Assembly (NCBI GenBank): GCA_029261475.1
Contig: JAJDBG010000093.1
Location: 1-40,508, forward strand
Direction: 5' to 3'
DNA from: Nitrospinaceae bacterium
GTDB lineage: Bacteria > Nitrospinota > Nitrospinia > Nitrospinales > VA-1
DNA: 40,508 nt
Numbering within the stretch: the stretch's first letter is position 1; each line of letters starts with the position of its first letter. A model generated the notes under the pieces. The model did not search any database. It was not told the DNA's origin and saw nothing but the letters and a program-made list of their open reading frames with translations. This document shows, piece by piece, positions 1 to 8,717 of the stretch. The position numbers and the translations under genes are program-made.

Positions 1-895
1 AAATCTGCATGGGCACTTGTTCGTCTACCAAGTAACTGGTGAAACCCATGGCCGTCCCCAGAATGATGACGATGGATCCGACCAATACCATGCTATCGCG
101 CATGATTTTGGGCAGGTCCTTGAGTGACAGTTCTCGATAAATCAACGTTTCTACCGCGACGACATATACGGCTGTCAAGGATGCCGCTTCGGTCAGGGTG
201 AGCCACCCACCGTAGATTCCAAATAGAACCAAAAATGGCAGAGGGATTTCCCAGATAGATTCTCGAATTGCCGCTTTTGCATCGGTGAGAGAAAAAGGTT
301 TTTTGTGCTTTGATGCGATAGGGCTTTTGGCGCGACAGTAAATACCCACGATAAGGATCATCAAAATTCCAGGTGCTAGCCCTGCAAGAAATAGCTTGTC
401 CACACTGACTTGAGCAACGATTCCAAAGAGTATGAGTGGAAGCGATGGTGGAAAAAGGATTCCTATGCTTCCCGATGAGGTCAACAATCCGAGTGAAAAG
501 TTTTTGGAATATTCTTCTTTCAAGAGCAATGGGTATAACAGGCCACCGAGGGCGATGATGGTGATACCGGAGGCACCTGTGAATGCGGTGAAGAAGGCGC
601 AGGACCCCAGTGCGACCCATGCGACCCCTCCTTGAACACGCCCCAAAAATGCACGCGAAAGCCGGGTCAAACGTTCGGGCATTTTACTGCGAGAAAGAAC
701 GAACCCTGCAAAGGTAAATAGAGGAATGGCAGTTAGAGTGGGAGCGGATGCGACGCGATACAGTTCAATGAAAAGGGCGGTGGGCTCAATATCGGCTGAA
801 TAAAAGGACAGGATGGCAGAAAGTCCTATCACAACAAACAAAGGGGCACCAAGGAGAGCGAGTAGCACGATCCCTGTAATGATGAGGGTCGTCAT
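1..895 (-). CDS. dctM: TRAP transporter large permease, DctM family (partial, 3' end outside window)
   Basis: This is the large membrane subunit of a tripartite ATP-independent periplasmic transporter, which uses an ion gradient to take up organic acids delivered by a periplasmic binding protein. I translated it by hand because the frame has no stop inside the window and so is missing from the ORF track. About 298 residues are visible of the usual 425 or so. They start MTTLIITGIVLL and include several hydrophobic helices and family-typical stretches such as GGLLYPLLLKE and GSIGILFPPSLPL. The start ATG overlaps the dctQ stop (ATGA), which indicates translational coupling. The ORF listed at 93-620 is an out-of-frame shadow of this gene. 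Confidence 0.93.
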   Translation of the reverse strand, partial: MTTLIITGIVLLALLGAPLFVVIGLSAILSFYSADIEPTALFIELYRVASAPTLTAIPLFTFAGFVLSRSKMPERLTRLSRAFLGRVQGGVAWVALGSCAFFTAFTGASGITIIALGGLLYPLLLKEEYSKNFSLGLLTSSGSIGILFPPSLPLILFGIVAQVSVDKLFLAGLAPGILMILIVGIYCRAKSPIASKHKKPFSLTDAKAAIRESIWEIPLPFLVLFGIYGGWLTLTEAASLTAVYVVAVETLIYRELSLKDLPKIMRDSMVLVGSIVIILGTAMGFTSYLVDEQVPMQI

Positions 896-1383
896 GAATC
901 TTTTTTCAAGGCTGAAGGTGCCGGCAGAGTGGCGTTTAGAAGGAAGCGGAAACATATCACTGCAAAACTATAAGGAATCACAATTTGAAATAACCAGGTA
1001 GGTATTTCAAATATTAGAATGGCCCCGCCTTCTTGCTCGTAGTTTACAAAATCGTAGGCATAATAAGTGAGGACAGCACAAACGGTGCTGGCGAAAATTT
1101 TAATGAAAGTGGCGAGAGAACGCGCCCAGTGCTGAGGAATGAGGTGAGATGCAAATTCGATGGAAAGGTGCCGTGCTTCTTTGGTTGCAAGCGAGGCTCC
1201 AAGCAAACCTATCCATAAGGCACCATGTCTCATCAGTACATCCCCCCAATTCAAACCGGAATGGAAAAAATTCCGCATCACAATCTGGGTGAAAGATAAA
1301 ACGATTAGCCCACTCAAAAGCACAACAATGAGCCGCGCTTCCATGCGCCCGAGCCAGTCATCAATTTTTTTTAGTCGGTGCAT
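892..1383 (-). CDS. dctQ: TRAP transporter small permease, DctQ family
   Basis: This is the small four-helix permease subunit that pairs with DctM. The 163 residues show hydrophobic segments near 17-37, 50-65, 88-110 and 128-150, and the family-like pattern LSFTQIVMRNFF followed by a tryptophan and a KEARHLSIE stretch. The length is normal for DctQ. It overlaps dctM by 4 bases. I see no clear Shine-Dalgarno sequence before the ATG. The usual upstream dctP gene is not here: a toxin-antitoxin pair lies immediately upstream, so the binding protein must be encoded downstream of dctM or elsewhere. Confidence 0.92.
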   Translation of the reverse strand: MHRLKKIDDWLGRMEARLIVVLLSGLIVLSFTQIVMRNFFHSGLNWGDVLMRHGALWIGLLGASLATKEARHLSIEFASHLIPQHWARSLATFIKIFASTVCAVLTYYAYDFVNYEQEGGAILIFEIPTWLFQIVIPYSFAVICFRFLLNATLPAPSALKKDS

Positions 1384-1512
1384 TTATTTGAACGCAAATT
1401 TGTGGGCTTGCAAAATCGTAATCAACTATTTCAACTTGCGGAAAAAGTTGTGTGGAAATGACATTCTAACAAATAGTCTTGCTATGTCTGTAGTGTAAAA
1501 ATAAATGGAAAT

Positions 1513-2013
1513 TTAAAACAGTTTTCCGATTGTTTTCATTGGCAGAAAAAGCCGTTTCCCACCTGATAATTTTATGAAACCGAAGTTTTCATAAAAAGAC
1601 GCGGCTTTCTTATTCAAGGCATTGACGACTACGGCTATCGAGCCAATTTGCTCTGACAAACGATAGCTTCGATATAGAGCGTCAATCAATAATATTTCGC
1701 CGGAGCCTTGTCTTTGATGGGATTTTGAAACTGCAAGACGACCTAGAAGGGTTGCGGGTTGAAAGGGATGATTGGGAAGTTTCTTTAATATCTTTTCAGG
1801 CAGTATTTCCGAGGGGAGGTGGGTGGATGAAAGGGTATAATATCCTTTGATTGATTTTTGCTCGCCGGGGAGTAAAAAAACAGCGGCGACGCGTCGCGTT
1901 TGATCTTGCTTCGCATACTGTCGTATGTAAACGTTGAGGACTTCTTCTCCGCAATTGAATTCCTTGCGCTCGTGTTTTTTACTCAGTGTTTCGGTGATGA
2001 AGCTTCTGGTCAC
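1513..2013 (-). CDS. GNAT-family acetyltransferase toxin (TacT/AtaT type)
   Basis: This is the toxin of a type II toxin-antitoxin pair. Known relatives acetylate the amino group of charged aminoacyl-tRNA and block translation. The 166 residues fit the family length. The acetyl-CoA pyrophosphate-binding loop is visible as QRQGSG at 100-105, preceded by the LLGRLAVS strand at 89-96. A tyrosine in YENFGF (Tyr141) sits where the catalytic tyrosine of TacT lies. The start is GTG and overlaps the last base of the antitoxin stop, so the two are cotranscribed and probably coupled. Which tRNA it attacks cannot be read from the sequence. Confidence 0.9.
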   Translation of the reverse strand: MTRSFITETLSKKHERKEFNCGEEVLNVYIRQYAKQDQTRRVAAVFLLPGEQKSIKGYYTLSSTHLPSEILPEKILKKLPNHPFQPATLLGRLAVSKSHQRQGSGEILLIDALYRSYRLSEQIGSIAVVVNALNKKAASFYENFGFIKLSGGKRLFLPMKTIGKLF

Positions 2014-2303
2014 TATTGAGTTTTCATGTGCTTAAAACGCTCCGCCGCACTTTTCAATTTTTTGTTCGGCGCAGGTGGTTTGAGGAGAGCGTCTATGAAA
2101 ATACGTTTGTCTTTTGCGGTGAGATTCAAAATTTCGTGATCGCGTATGAGCGCATCAGCCTTTTCCTGTGCGCTTTGAATGATGAACTCCGTCAGCGAAC
2201 GATGCCCACCCAGAACTGCGGCCTTCTGAAAGATCGCTTTCTGGTCTTCTGTGATTCGTGCTTCAAACCTTGCAGATTTGGATGATTCCAGGTCCTGTTG
2301 CAT
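2013..2303 (-). CDS. DUF1778 ribbon-helix-helix antitoxin (TacA type)
   Basis: This is the antitoxin that neutralises the GNAT toxin and represses the operon. The N-terminal part (about 10-60: ARFEARITEDQKAIFQKAA, then GHRSLTEFI) is the ribbon-helix-helix DNA-binding fold. The C-terminal part contains the LLKPPAPNKKLKSA stretch that wraps around the toxin in this family. A strong AAAGGAG precedes the ATG, and the promoter with repeated half-sites lies just upstream. The antitoxin-first order matches characterised tacAT systems. Confidence 0.93.
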   Translation of the reverse strand: MQQDLESSKSARFEARITEDQKAIFQKAAVLGGHRSLTEFIIQSAQEKADALIRDHEILNLTAKDKRIFIDALLKPPAPNKKLKSAAERFKHMKTQ

Positions 2304-2326
2304 AATTGACTCCTTTATCTTCTTCT

Positions 2327-2355
2327 AGTGTACGGTAAACAGACGTACGTGTAAA
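2327..2355 (-). promoter_or_regulatory. Promoter and likely autoregulatory operator of the toxin-antitoxin operon
   Basis: On the minus strand there is a -35 element TTTACA (2350-2355), a 17-base spacer and a -10 element TACACT (2327-2332). The promoter itself contains repeated half-sites, TTTACACGTAC followed by TTTACCGTACAC, including the palindrome ACGTACGT. Ribbon-helix-helix antitoxins bind such tandem sites, so the antitoxin-toxin complex probably binds here. Binding is inferred. Confidence 0.65.
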
Positions 2356-2539
2356 GCCTTCTTGAGTTTTTTTGATTTTTTAAGATTCAATGATTTACCC
2401 GTTATACATTTTGTCTATATGTTTAATGGTGTGTGTTTTTTGCATGATCTTTTGAGGCTCTTAACGTATATTTTAAGCTTTTCATAGTGCGAGTGGTTTT
2501 TTAAAGAAGGTTTGAAATGTTGCAAACAGGAGTGTTGGA

Positions 2540-3352
2540 ATGAAAAGGATTAATTGTATGGGAATAATGAAATTTAATGTGATTCTGTTCCTTTTTATTC
2601 TACCTCTTCAGGCCGTGGCAGAGCCGGTTGAAAAGGAGATGGTGTTTTTCCCTGCGGGCGAGTTTGTTATGGGAAGCCCGGAAGGAGTTGGGCGAGTTGA
2701 TGAGGGACCTCGTCACAAGGTTTGGCTCGATGGATTTTATATGGACCGTTATGAGGTCAGCGGCAAGGATTTTGAAATCTATATGGAAAAATTTCCTAAA
2801 GTGCACCCTACTATCACAGGTTGGTATGGAAAGAAGGTCAAGCCGGATATGGCAGATCGTCCCGTGTTTGGTCTGACGTGGAAGCGATGCCAGAACTATT
2901 GTTTGCGAAATGGCAAGCGTTTGCCGACGGAAGCGGAGTGGGAGCGTTCTGCGGCAGGTGTGGAACAACGAAATTATCCTTGGGGTTCGGAGGAACCGAA
3001 TCCTGAATTGTCTAATTTTGGGAAATGTTGTTTCATCATGCGCGGAATGGCTCTCGAACCTGTAAAAGCATACGCGAAAGGACAAACTCCAGACGGAGTC
3101 TTTAACATGGCGGGAAATATTGCTGAATGGGTTTATGATTGGTATGATAAAAATTATTATAAAGTCAGTCCTTATAAAAATCCGCGCGGTCCGGAAAAAG
3201 GGAAGTATCATGTGATTCGCGGGGGTGCCTGGAACAGCCTTCCTGTATATTTAAGAAATTCCGCACGTTATGGTTGGGACGATGCAAAAGATTACTATGG
3301 CATTGGGTGTCGTTGCGCTAAGTCGGCCGCTTCTGTACCTGCTCAAAAATAA
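2540..3352 (+). CDS. Secreted SUMF1/FGE-sulfatase-fold protein without the FGE cysteines
   Basis: The 270-residue protein has a signal peptide (about 1-27, with the AVA cleavage site before EPVEK) and then a complete SUMF1 domain. Fold landmarks are PAGEFVMGS near 38-46, RLPTEAEWERSA, YPWG, FNMAGNIAEWVYDW and VIRGGAWN. In true formylglycine-generating enzymes a CYRYRC-like stretch follows the RGG(A/S)W motif. Here that stretch reads VYLRNSARY and has no cysteine, so oxidation of sulfatase cysteines is unlikely. A structural or ligand-binding role in the periplasm is more probable. AGGAG about 7 bases before the first ATG supports the chosen start. A second, shorter SUMF1 protein lies at 35698. 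Confidence 0.85.
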   Translation: MKRINCMGIMKFNVILFLFILPLQAVAEPVEKEMVFFPAGEFVMGSPEGVGRVDEGPRHKVWLDGFYMDRYEVSGKDFEIYMEKFPKVHPTITGWYGKKVKPDMADRPVFGLTWKRCQNYCLRNGKRLPTEAEWERSAAGVEQRNYPWGSEEPNPELSNFGKCCFIMRGMALEPVKAYAKGQTPDGVFNMAGNIAEWVYDWYDKNYYKVSPYKNPRGPEKGKYHVIRGGAWNSLPVYLRNSARYGWDDAKDYYGIGCRCAKSAASVPAQK

Positions 3353-3376
3353 AATTTTTCCCCGGTAGCTCAATAA

Positions 3377-4288
3377 ATGGAAAATATCGAAAAGAAAATT
3401 GACACGATGTCACGAGATAAAGTTGGTTATCTCTTGGCAGAAAATTCTGTTCGCATCAAAAAAATCAATACGCGGTTTACAAGTAGTAATAAATTTAATT
3501 CGATGGAACGGCTGGAGGCGAGTTTTGCTTCTTACGATCGTTTGATTCGGTCGATATGCAAGGAGAGGTTTAATATAGAGAAGTCCGTGCGCTTGCGTTA
3601 TATCATTGGTTTGTCGGCAGAGCGTTTGTTGGAGATCAAGAAAGAAAATTTGAATGATGTTGAATCGATTTTAAAAGATATGAGTGATGAGTATCGAATT
3701 CTATATGCTCCTTTTGGTAAGGCTGAAGAATATGATGAACAGGTCAAATTTCTTCTTGAGAAGGCGAGAGATAGTATTGAAAAACTTGCTGAGAAGACGG
3801 CGGAGAGTATTAATGGCGAGGTGAATGAAACCGCCCGGCTTTCTCCTCAAGGTTTGCAAGACCTTTACTTGATAGATCAGTCTTCTTTGGTGGACCTTGG
3901 CTTGATCAAACCATTGCAAAATATTCATCTTGTTTTTGATTCGTTAAAAGATTCGGCCGGGTTTGAAAGTATTGCTTCGGATTTTGGTGAGGCTATCAGG
4001 GAATATGTAACAATAGGTCGTGCTCAAGAGGCAAGTGCCTGGTCCATTCCTTCTGTTCGTGGACGGAAAGAAAAGAAGATGGAAATAGCGGGTCACGACC
4101 TTTTGCTAAAAGAAATTGTATATGGTTTTTATACCTTTGCGCAAAATGCGGGAAAACCAGCAGAAGCTAGAAATATAGATATGATCGATAAGGTCTGGAA
4201 AAATCTGGAAATTGAGATGGGTAAAATACCTAGCCTTGAAAACGTTAAAGAGAAGTTGAGAAGTTTTTATGATTGGCTCAAAATCTGA
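3377..4288 (+). CDS. Hypothetical helical protein
   Basis: I do not recognise this 303-residue protein. It has no signal peptide or membrane segment and is rich in Glu, Lys, Ile and Leu, with heptad-like stretches near 60-160, so it is probably largely alpha-helical. It starts 24 bases after the SUMF1 gene and its end overlaps the sppA start by 20 bases, which suggests a transcription unit SUMF1-unknown-sppA. Translation without frame breaks over 900 bases and the tight gene overlap make it a real gene. No function can be assigned. Confidence 0.8.
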   Translation: MENIEKKIDTMSRDKVGYLLAENSVRIKKINTRFTSSNKFNSMERLEASFASYDRLIRSICKERFNIEKSVRLRYIIGLSAERLLEIKKENLNDVESILKDMSDEYRILYAPFGKAEEYDEQVKFLLEKARDSIEKLAEKTAESINGEVNETARLSPQGLQDLYLIDQSSLVDLGLIKPLQNIHLVFDSLKDSAGFESIASDFGEAIREYVTIGRAQEASAWSIPSVRGRKEKKMEIAGHDLLLKEIVYGFYTFAQNAGKPAEARNIDMIDKVWKNLEIEMGKIPSLENVKEKLRSFYDWLKI

Positions 4289-5273
4289 CTCTCCAAATGC
4301 CTGTATCCAAACAGCACTTTTAAAACCTTTGTTAATGGTGCTGGTTGCAATCCTTTTTTTCTGTTCATGCGCTACAATTCAGTTGAGCCCTCAGCTTGGG
4401 CCCTTCGAGGAAAAAACGCTTTCTGGCGAGGGACCGAATAAGATTCTCCTCGTAGATATCAGCGGAGCTATAGGCAATCATTCCCAGCGGTCGTTGACAG
4501 GATTTCCTTTGTCTCTTGGTATGGTTGAGACAGTGAGAGAAATTCTCAAACAGGCAGAAGGAGACGATGCTATCAAGGCACTTCTGATTCGGATCAATTC
4601 GCCGGGGGGGACGGTCACTTCAAGTGATATCATTTATCATGAATTGAAGAAGTTCAAAGAGCGCAAGAAAATTAAAGTTTATGTTGCGGTTGTTGACCTT
4701 GCTGCTTCTGGTGGGTATTACGTTGCACAGGCCGGAGATTATATTTTTGCGCACCCCACTTCTCTGATTGGTAGCATCGGTGTGATCGCCTTGAAATTGA
4801 ATTTGCAGGAACTTATGGGGAAAGTGGGCGTTGATTGGGAGGTTATTAAATCGGCGGATAAAAAAGATTTTCTTTCCCCTTTTCGCCCCTTGAGTGATGA
4901 AGAACGAAAATTGTTTCAGGGGACTATCGATCAGTTTCATGACCGCTTTGTAAATATCATTTCAATCAATCGCCCTGATTTGGATAGCGAATCAGTCCGT
5001 TCCCTTGCGGACGGTCGAGTGTTCACAGCAGATCAAGCTTTTAAGGCTAAATTGATTGATGGCGTTGGGTATTTGGATGACTTGACGGAAAAAATGAAAT
5101 CTGATTTGAATGACTCAAGCTTGGAAATCATCACCTATCAACGTCCCGGCGAGTATAAAACCAACCTGTATTCCTCCCTCCAAAAAATGGAAACATATAA
5201 ATTAGTCGATTTGAATTTTGGCATGGATTTGAGTGATATCTCGCCGAAATTTCTTTATATGTGGATGCCGTAA
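4269..5273 (+). CDS. sppA: Signal peptide peptidase SppA, 36K type
   Basis: This is a membrane-anchored serine-lysine protease that degrades cleaved signal peptides and membrane-protein fragments. Of 334 residues, a hydrophobic anchor spans about 18-35 and ends in FFCSC, which may be a degenerate lipobox. The S49 domain follows: INSPGGTV (110-116), catalytic Ser147 in AASGGYY, GSIGVI at 168-173, and a lysine in IKSADKKD (198 or 199) as the general base. The numbering coincides with the known Ser147/Lys199 dyad of Bacillus SppA. It is the short, single-domain form. Its start lies inside the end of the preceding gene, so the two are coupled. Confidence 0.92.
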   Translation: MIGSKSDSPNACIQTALLKPLLMVLVAILFFCSCATIQLSPQLGPFEEKTLSGEGPNKILLVDISGAIGNHSQRSLTGFPLSLGMVETVREILKQAEGDDAIKALLIRINSPGGTVTSSDIIYHELKKFKERKKIKVYVAVVDLAASGGYYVAQAGDYIFAHPTSLIGSIGVIALKLNLQELMGKVGVDWEVIKSADKKDFLSPFRPLSDEERKLFQGTIDQFHDRFVNIISINRPDLDSESVRSLADGRVFTADQAFKAKLIDGVGYLDDLTEKMKSDLNDSSLEIITYQRPGEYKTNLYSSLQKMETYKLVDLNFGMDLSDISPKFLYMWMP

Positions 5274-5423
5274 ATTATCTTGATTATAAAATTAAGATAA
5301 CCTTCGATGTAAAAATGGTGTTGTTTTTTCTACACTTTTGGGGATTCTAGTTCTTTACTGTTTTGCGTGTATCGCCTAGTATGAGGCAATACAGTAATTA
5401 TTTCCCTGAACTTCCTACGACTA

Positions 5424-7343
5424 ATGACAAACCTGAAAATACTTGTTGCCGATGATGATGTGGAGGATTTAGATATCATCAAACGCTTCATTGAAGGCGG
5501 ACTGGGCAAGAGGGCTTGTACGATTGATTTGGCCTCTAGCTACGAGGATGTCTTGAAATTTTTAGCTAAGGAAAATTATGATGTGGGTTTGTTCGACCTT
5601 AATTTTGGCCTGGAAAACGGGGTTGAGATGTTAGGGAAGGTTCGCAAGAAGGGACACGCTTTGCCCGTTATTTTGCTGACAGGAAGCGGTAGTCAAGAGG
5701 TCGTTGTCAATGCATTCAAGGGAGGAGTTACTGATTTTCTGGATAAGTCCAAATTGAATGAGCGTGACTTGCTGAAAGCGATTGAGTATACCGTTGCTTT
5801 AGATAAAGAGAAACGACTCAAAGATGACGCTGCAGAAAAAAATAAAAAGACGAGCAAGCTGTTGGAAGGTGCGGCGAAGGCGAATCACACATTGTTAACG
5901 CGCTCAGGTTTTCTGGAGTCTTTGGAGTCTGCATTGGCTACTTTGGGAAAAGCCGCAGAGGCTGACATTGCTTGTATTTTTTGCCATGGCGAAAACGGGG
6001 AAGAAAGCGAAAAGATAAAAGAAGCTTTTTGGTGGGAGCGTGGTGGGAAAAGTAGTTCCGCCGATGCCGACTTATTATTTTCTTACAAGGAACTTGGGGT
6101 TGAAGAGGGAGCCTTATCCAAGGCGTTTAGTTCTCATCTTGCCCGATATCAAGATGTTACCTTGCCTCAAAAATTGAGGGAATGGTGTGGCATTGAAAAA
6201 TTAACCGAGTTTTTGATATTCCCAATTATAGTAGAAGGGAAAAGGCAAGGTTTTCTGGGTGTAGGAAGCAAGAGAGATTGCTTTGATTGGTCGTCTAATG
6301 AAATCGCAATAATGGAAATGACCGCGGGTGGTATCGGTGGAAAAATGAAATTATACTCCGATGAAATATCCTTCCGTTCGATTGTGGAAGGCACGTCTAC
6401 TGGAATCGGAGAAGAATTTTTCAGTTCCCTTGTCTATAATTTGGCATTGTCGATGCCTGTGTATTCTGCCAGTTTTGTTGAAGTGATGGGCTATCAAAAT
6501 GACCAATGCAAAATAGTTGCGGGATGGGAAGGCGATCATTTTGTCAGTTCTTATTCTTTCTCCGTTAGAGACACTCCTTGTGAGGAAATTGTCGCAGGAA
6601 TGCTCACTTATTATCCGGACAATGTGGCTGAAAGCTTCCCCCATGCAAAGATTTTTTCGCGATTGAAAATCAGAGGATTTGCGGGTGTTCCTTGTTTCGA
6701 TGCTGAAATGAAAATCATCGGTTGCCTTTGCATTGCGGATCGTTTTCCGCTGATGGAGCGAGAAAGAACTCTGGCAATTTTGAAAATGTTTGCGTCCAGG
6801 GCGGGTGCCGAACTGGAAAGAAAACGTTCCGAAGATGTTATCAAGAACATGGCCTATCACGATGCTCTAACGGGTCTTCCAAATCGTATGCTACTCGGTG
6901 ATCGCTTGAAGATGGGGTTGGCTCACGCTCATCGTAATAAAAGGATCATGGCTGTTTTGTTTGTTGATTTGGACGGATTCAAAGAAATAAACGATAATTT
7001 TGGGCATGCTATTGGCGATTTGGTTTTACAGGAAGTCGCGAATAGGTTGACTCAATGCATACGTGAAGAAGATACCTTGTCTCGTTTGGGTGGCGATGAA
7101 TTCATCGTCTTCTTACCAAGGATTGTTTCAAAAAAGGATGCTGAAAATTTAGCTAAAAAATTATTGGCTGTTGCTCAAAAGCCATTTCACTTTGAAGGTG
7201 AAAATATGTCCCTTTCATTGAGCATAGGTATCAGCTTTTTTCCGGAAGATGGGAGGAGTGCGAAAGACCTTCTTAAGAAAGCAGACGATGCTTTGTACAA
7301 AGCTAAAAACAGTGGGAAGAATACCTATCGTTTGGTTAAGTGA
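5424..7343 (+). CDS. Response regulator with two GAF-like domains and a GGDEF diguanylate cyclase domain
   Basis: This protein probably makes the second messenger c-di-GMP in response to phosphorylation. The 639 residues begin with a receiver domain with intact acidic pair, Asp58 in LFDLNFG, Thr86 and Lys108. Two regions of GAF character follow (about 155-310 and 320-465), then the GGDEF domain. The active site reads GGDEF at 556-560, and RxxD lies five residues before it (REED-TLSRL-GGDEF), so the product-inhibition I-site is also present. The C-terminal ADDALYKAKNSGKN signature is complete. No EAL domain is present. A dedicated kinase is not adjacent. Confidence 0.93.
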   Translation: MTNLKILVADDDVEDLDIIKRFIEGGLGKRACTIDLASSYEDVLKFLAKENYDVGLFDLNFGLENGVEMLGKVRKKGHALPVILLTGSGSQEVVVNAFKGGVTDFLDKSKLNERDLLKAIEYTVALDKEKRLKDDAAEKNKKTSKLLEGAAKANHTLLTRSGFLESLESALATLGKAAEADIACIFCHGENGEESEKIKEAFWWERGGKSSSADADLLFSYKELGVEEGALSKAFSSHLARYQDVTLPQKLREWCGIEKLTEFLIFPIIVEGKRQGFLGVGSKRDCFDWSSNEIAIMEMTAGGIGGKMKLYSDEISFRSIVEGTSTGIGEEFFSSLVYNLALSMPVYSASFVEVMGYQNDQCKIVAGWEGDHFVSSYSFSVRDTPCEEIVAGMLTYYPDNVAESFPHAKIFSRLKIRGFAGVPCFDAEMKIIGCLCIADRFPLMERERTLAILKMFASRAGAELERKRSEDVIKNMAYHDALTGLPNRMLLGDRLKMGLAHAHRNKRIMAVLFVDLDGFKEINDNFGHAIGDLVLQEVANRLTQCIREEDTLSRLGGDEFIVFLPRIVSKKDAENLAKKLLAVAQKPFHFEGENMSLSLSIGISFFPEDGRSAKDLLKKADDALYKAKNSGKNTYRLVK

Positions 7344-7454
7344 AGGCCAAATTTTTGACTTGGCAGAATGTTTTATTTTATTTGGTGCTCAATCGTTCGT
7401 TAAAGTGAAGTATTGAGGTCGATATGATGTGCAGGTTTGGATATCTGATAGTTT

Positions 7455-8114
7455 ATGGCAATCATTGAATCAATCAACATAGGTTCCCGAGAAAAATTGT
7501 CTGTTGATGGTAGGAAAACTCATGAAACGGGTATTTTTAAAAAACCAGTTTCAGGGCCACAATCAGTGGGTATGAGGGGACTTCCCGGCGATGCTGTTGT
7601 CGATAGACGCTATCATGGTGGATCAGACAAGGCATTGTGTGCTTATTTTTCAGATAATTTTTCTTATCTAAAAACAGAACTGGGTTTGGATTGCTCGGCA
7701 GGATCTTTTGGCGAAAATCTGACGATATCTGGATTGGATGAAATGCAGGTGCATATTGGTGATAGTTTTCGAATCGGTACAGCGGAAATCCAATGCACGG
7801 AGCCACGTCAACCTTGCTTCAAACTCGCCTCTATACACCAGTGTCCCGAGTTGATAAAATTTTTGCGTGATTCTGGTTTCACAGGTGCTTATTTTAGAGT
7901 TCTCAAGCCAGGTGAAATTGCTCCTGGCGATGTGCTTGAATTACTCAAAGGTCAAGCAAACGAGTTTTCAATAGCTAAAACCAACCGTCTTCTTTATAAA
8001 GATAAGAAGGATAAAGAACTCCTTGAGAAAATTTTATCGATCAAAGAATTATCCTCAACTTTGCGCAAGTATTTTCAGAAACGCATGGAAAAAACATTCC
8101 CCTGTAAATTTTAA
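7455..8114 (+). CDS. MOSC domain protein, YiiM-like
   Basis: MOSC domains bind molybdenum cofactor or sulfur-containing ligands. YiiM-type proteins act in reduction of N-hydroxylated bases and related compounds. The 219 residues contain the conserved core MRGLPGDAVVDRRYHGG (40-56), GSFGENLTISG (83-93), IGDSFRIG and the invariant cysteine in EPRQPC (Cys121). The length matches YiiM. The stop codon abuts the ATG of the next gene (TAAATG), and that gene overlaps lpd, so the three form one operon. The substrate is unknown. Confidence 0.88.
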   Translation: MAIIESINIGSREKLSVDGRKTHETGIFKKPVSGPQSVGMRGLPGDAVVDRRYHGGSDKALCAYFSDNFSYLKTELGLDCSAGSFGENLTISGLDEMQVHIGDSFRIGTAEIQCTEPRQPCFKLASIHQCPELIKFLRDSGFTGAYFRVLKPGEIAPGDVLELLKGQANEFSIAKTNRLLYKDKKDKELLEKILSIKELSSTLRKYFQKRMEKTFPCKF

Positions 8115-8717
8115 ATGACGGATGAAACTCAGAAGTTCCCTAGTGAAGAAACAAACCGTCAAGCCGATAGTGCGCAGTCGATTTGTTTGAGACTTTATGC
8201 ACTTGATTCTCATATAGATGACAAGACTGCTAGTGCTCTTGTGAATCATTTGATTGATCTCGATATACTCTCTATTGCATCGAATGTTGATAGTTTCAAA
8301 TGGTCTGATGACGAGATGGAACGGTACTCTATAAAAATTATCGAGGCATCTTCTCGCAAACGTTATCTGAATTTTTTTCTGCGCGAACCGGCTGAAATAA
8401 GCACCGATGATTTGCTTGGCTTTTCCAGTGGCCTGGTTGAAAAGAAGAAAGCGCGGACGCATTTATTCTCTCGAAAGAAAAATATTTCTGACGGAAAACA
8501 AACATCGGATTTAAGCAATGTGCAGATCGTAAAGAAAATGGAGAGTCAGTTGAAGCCTTTCCTTGATATGGAAAAAATACTGATTCCGCAATTATTGGGT
8601 GAGCGAGTTAACAAGGAAGATGCGCAATGCTTGTTCAATTTTATAATGAGTAAACTCAGAGAAAAAGTTCCCTCCCGAGAGTGGGAGCAACTCAGCCGCA
8701 GGCGACATCAAAAATGA
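8115..8717 (+). CDS. Hypothetical protein between MOSC and lpd genes
   Basis: I do not recognise this 200-residue soluble protein. It is charged and probably helical, with no signal peptide. A KKKART/SRKKN basic patch lies near 110-125, between an N-terminal half containing KWSDDEMERYSIKIIEASS and a C-terminal half with MEKILIPQLLGERVNKEDAQ. The ATG directly follows the MOSC stop and its own stop overlaps the lpd start (ATGA). The tight packing suggests that it is translated with the two redox-related genes. No function is assigned. Confidence 0.75.
   Translation: MTDETQKFPSEETNRQADSAQSICLRLYALDSHIDDKTASALVNHLIDLDILSIASNVDSFKWSDDEMERYSIKIIEASSRKRYLNFFLREPAEISTDDLLGFSSGLVEKKKARTHLFSRKKNISDGKQTSDLSNVQIVKKMESQLKPFLDMEKILIPQLLGERVNKEDAQCLFNFIMSKLREKVPSREWEQLSRRRHQK

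Noticed and set aside
93-620. 175-residue minus-strand ORF in the track
   Set aside because: It is out of frame with the clear DctM reading frame on the same strand, and its Arg/His-rich translation is typical of a shadow.
2600-3211. 203-residue minus-strand ORF
   Set aside because: It lies antisense to the SUMF1 gene, has a biased translation and no ribosome site. The plus-strand protein has clear family motifs.
5275-5300. TTATCTT/AAGATAA hairpin after sppA as a terminator
   Set aside because: The stem is AT-rich, the loop is 12 bases and no T-run follows.
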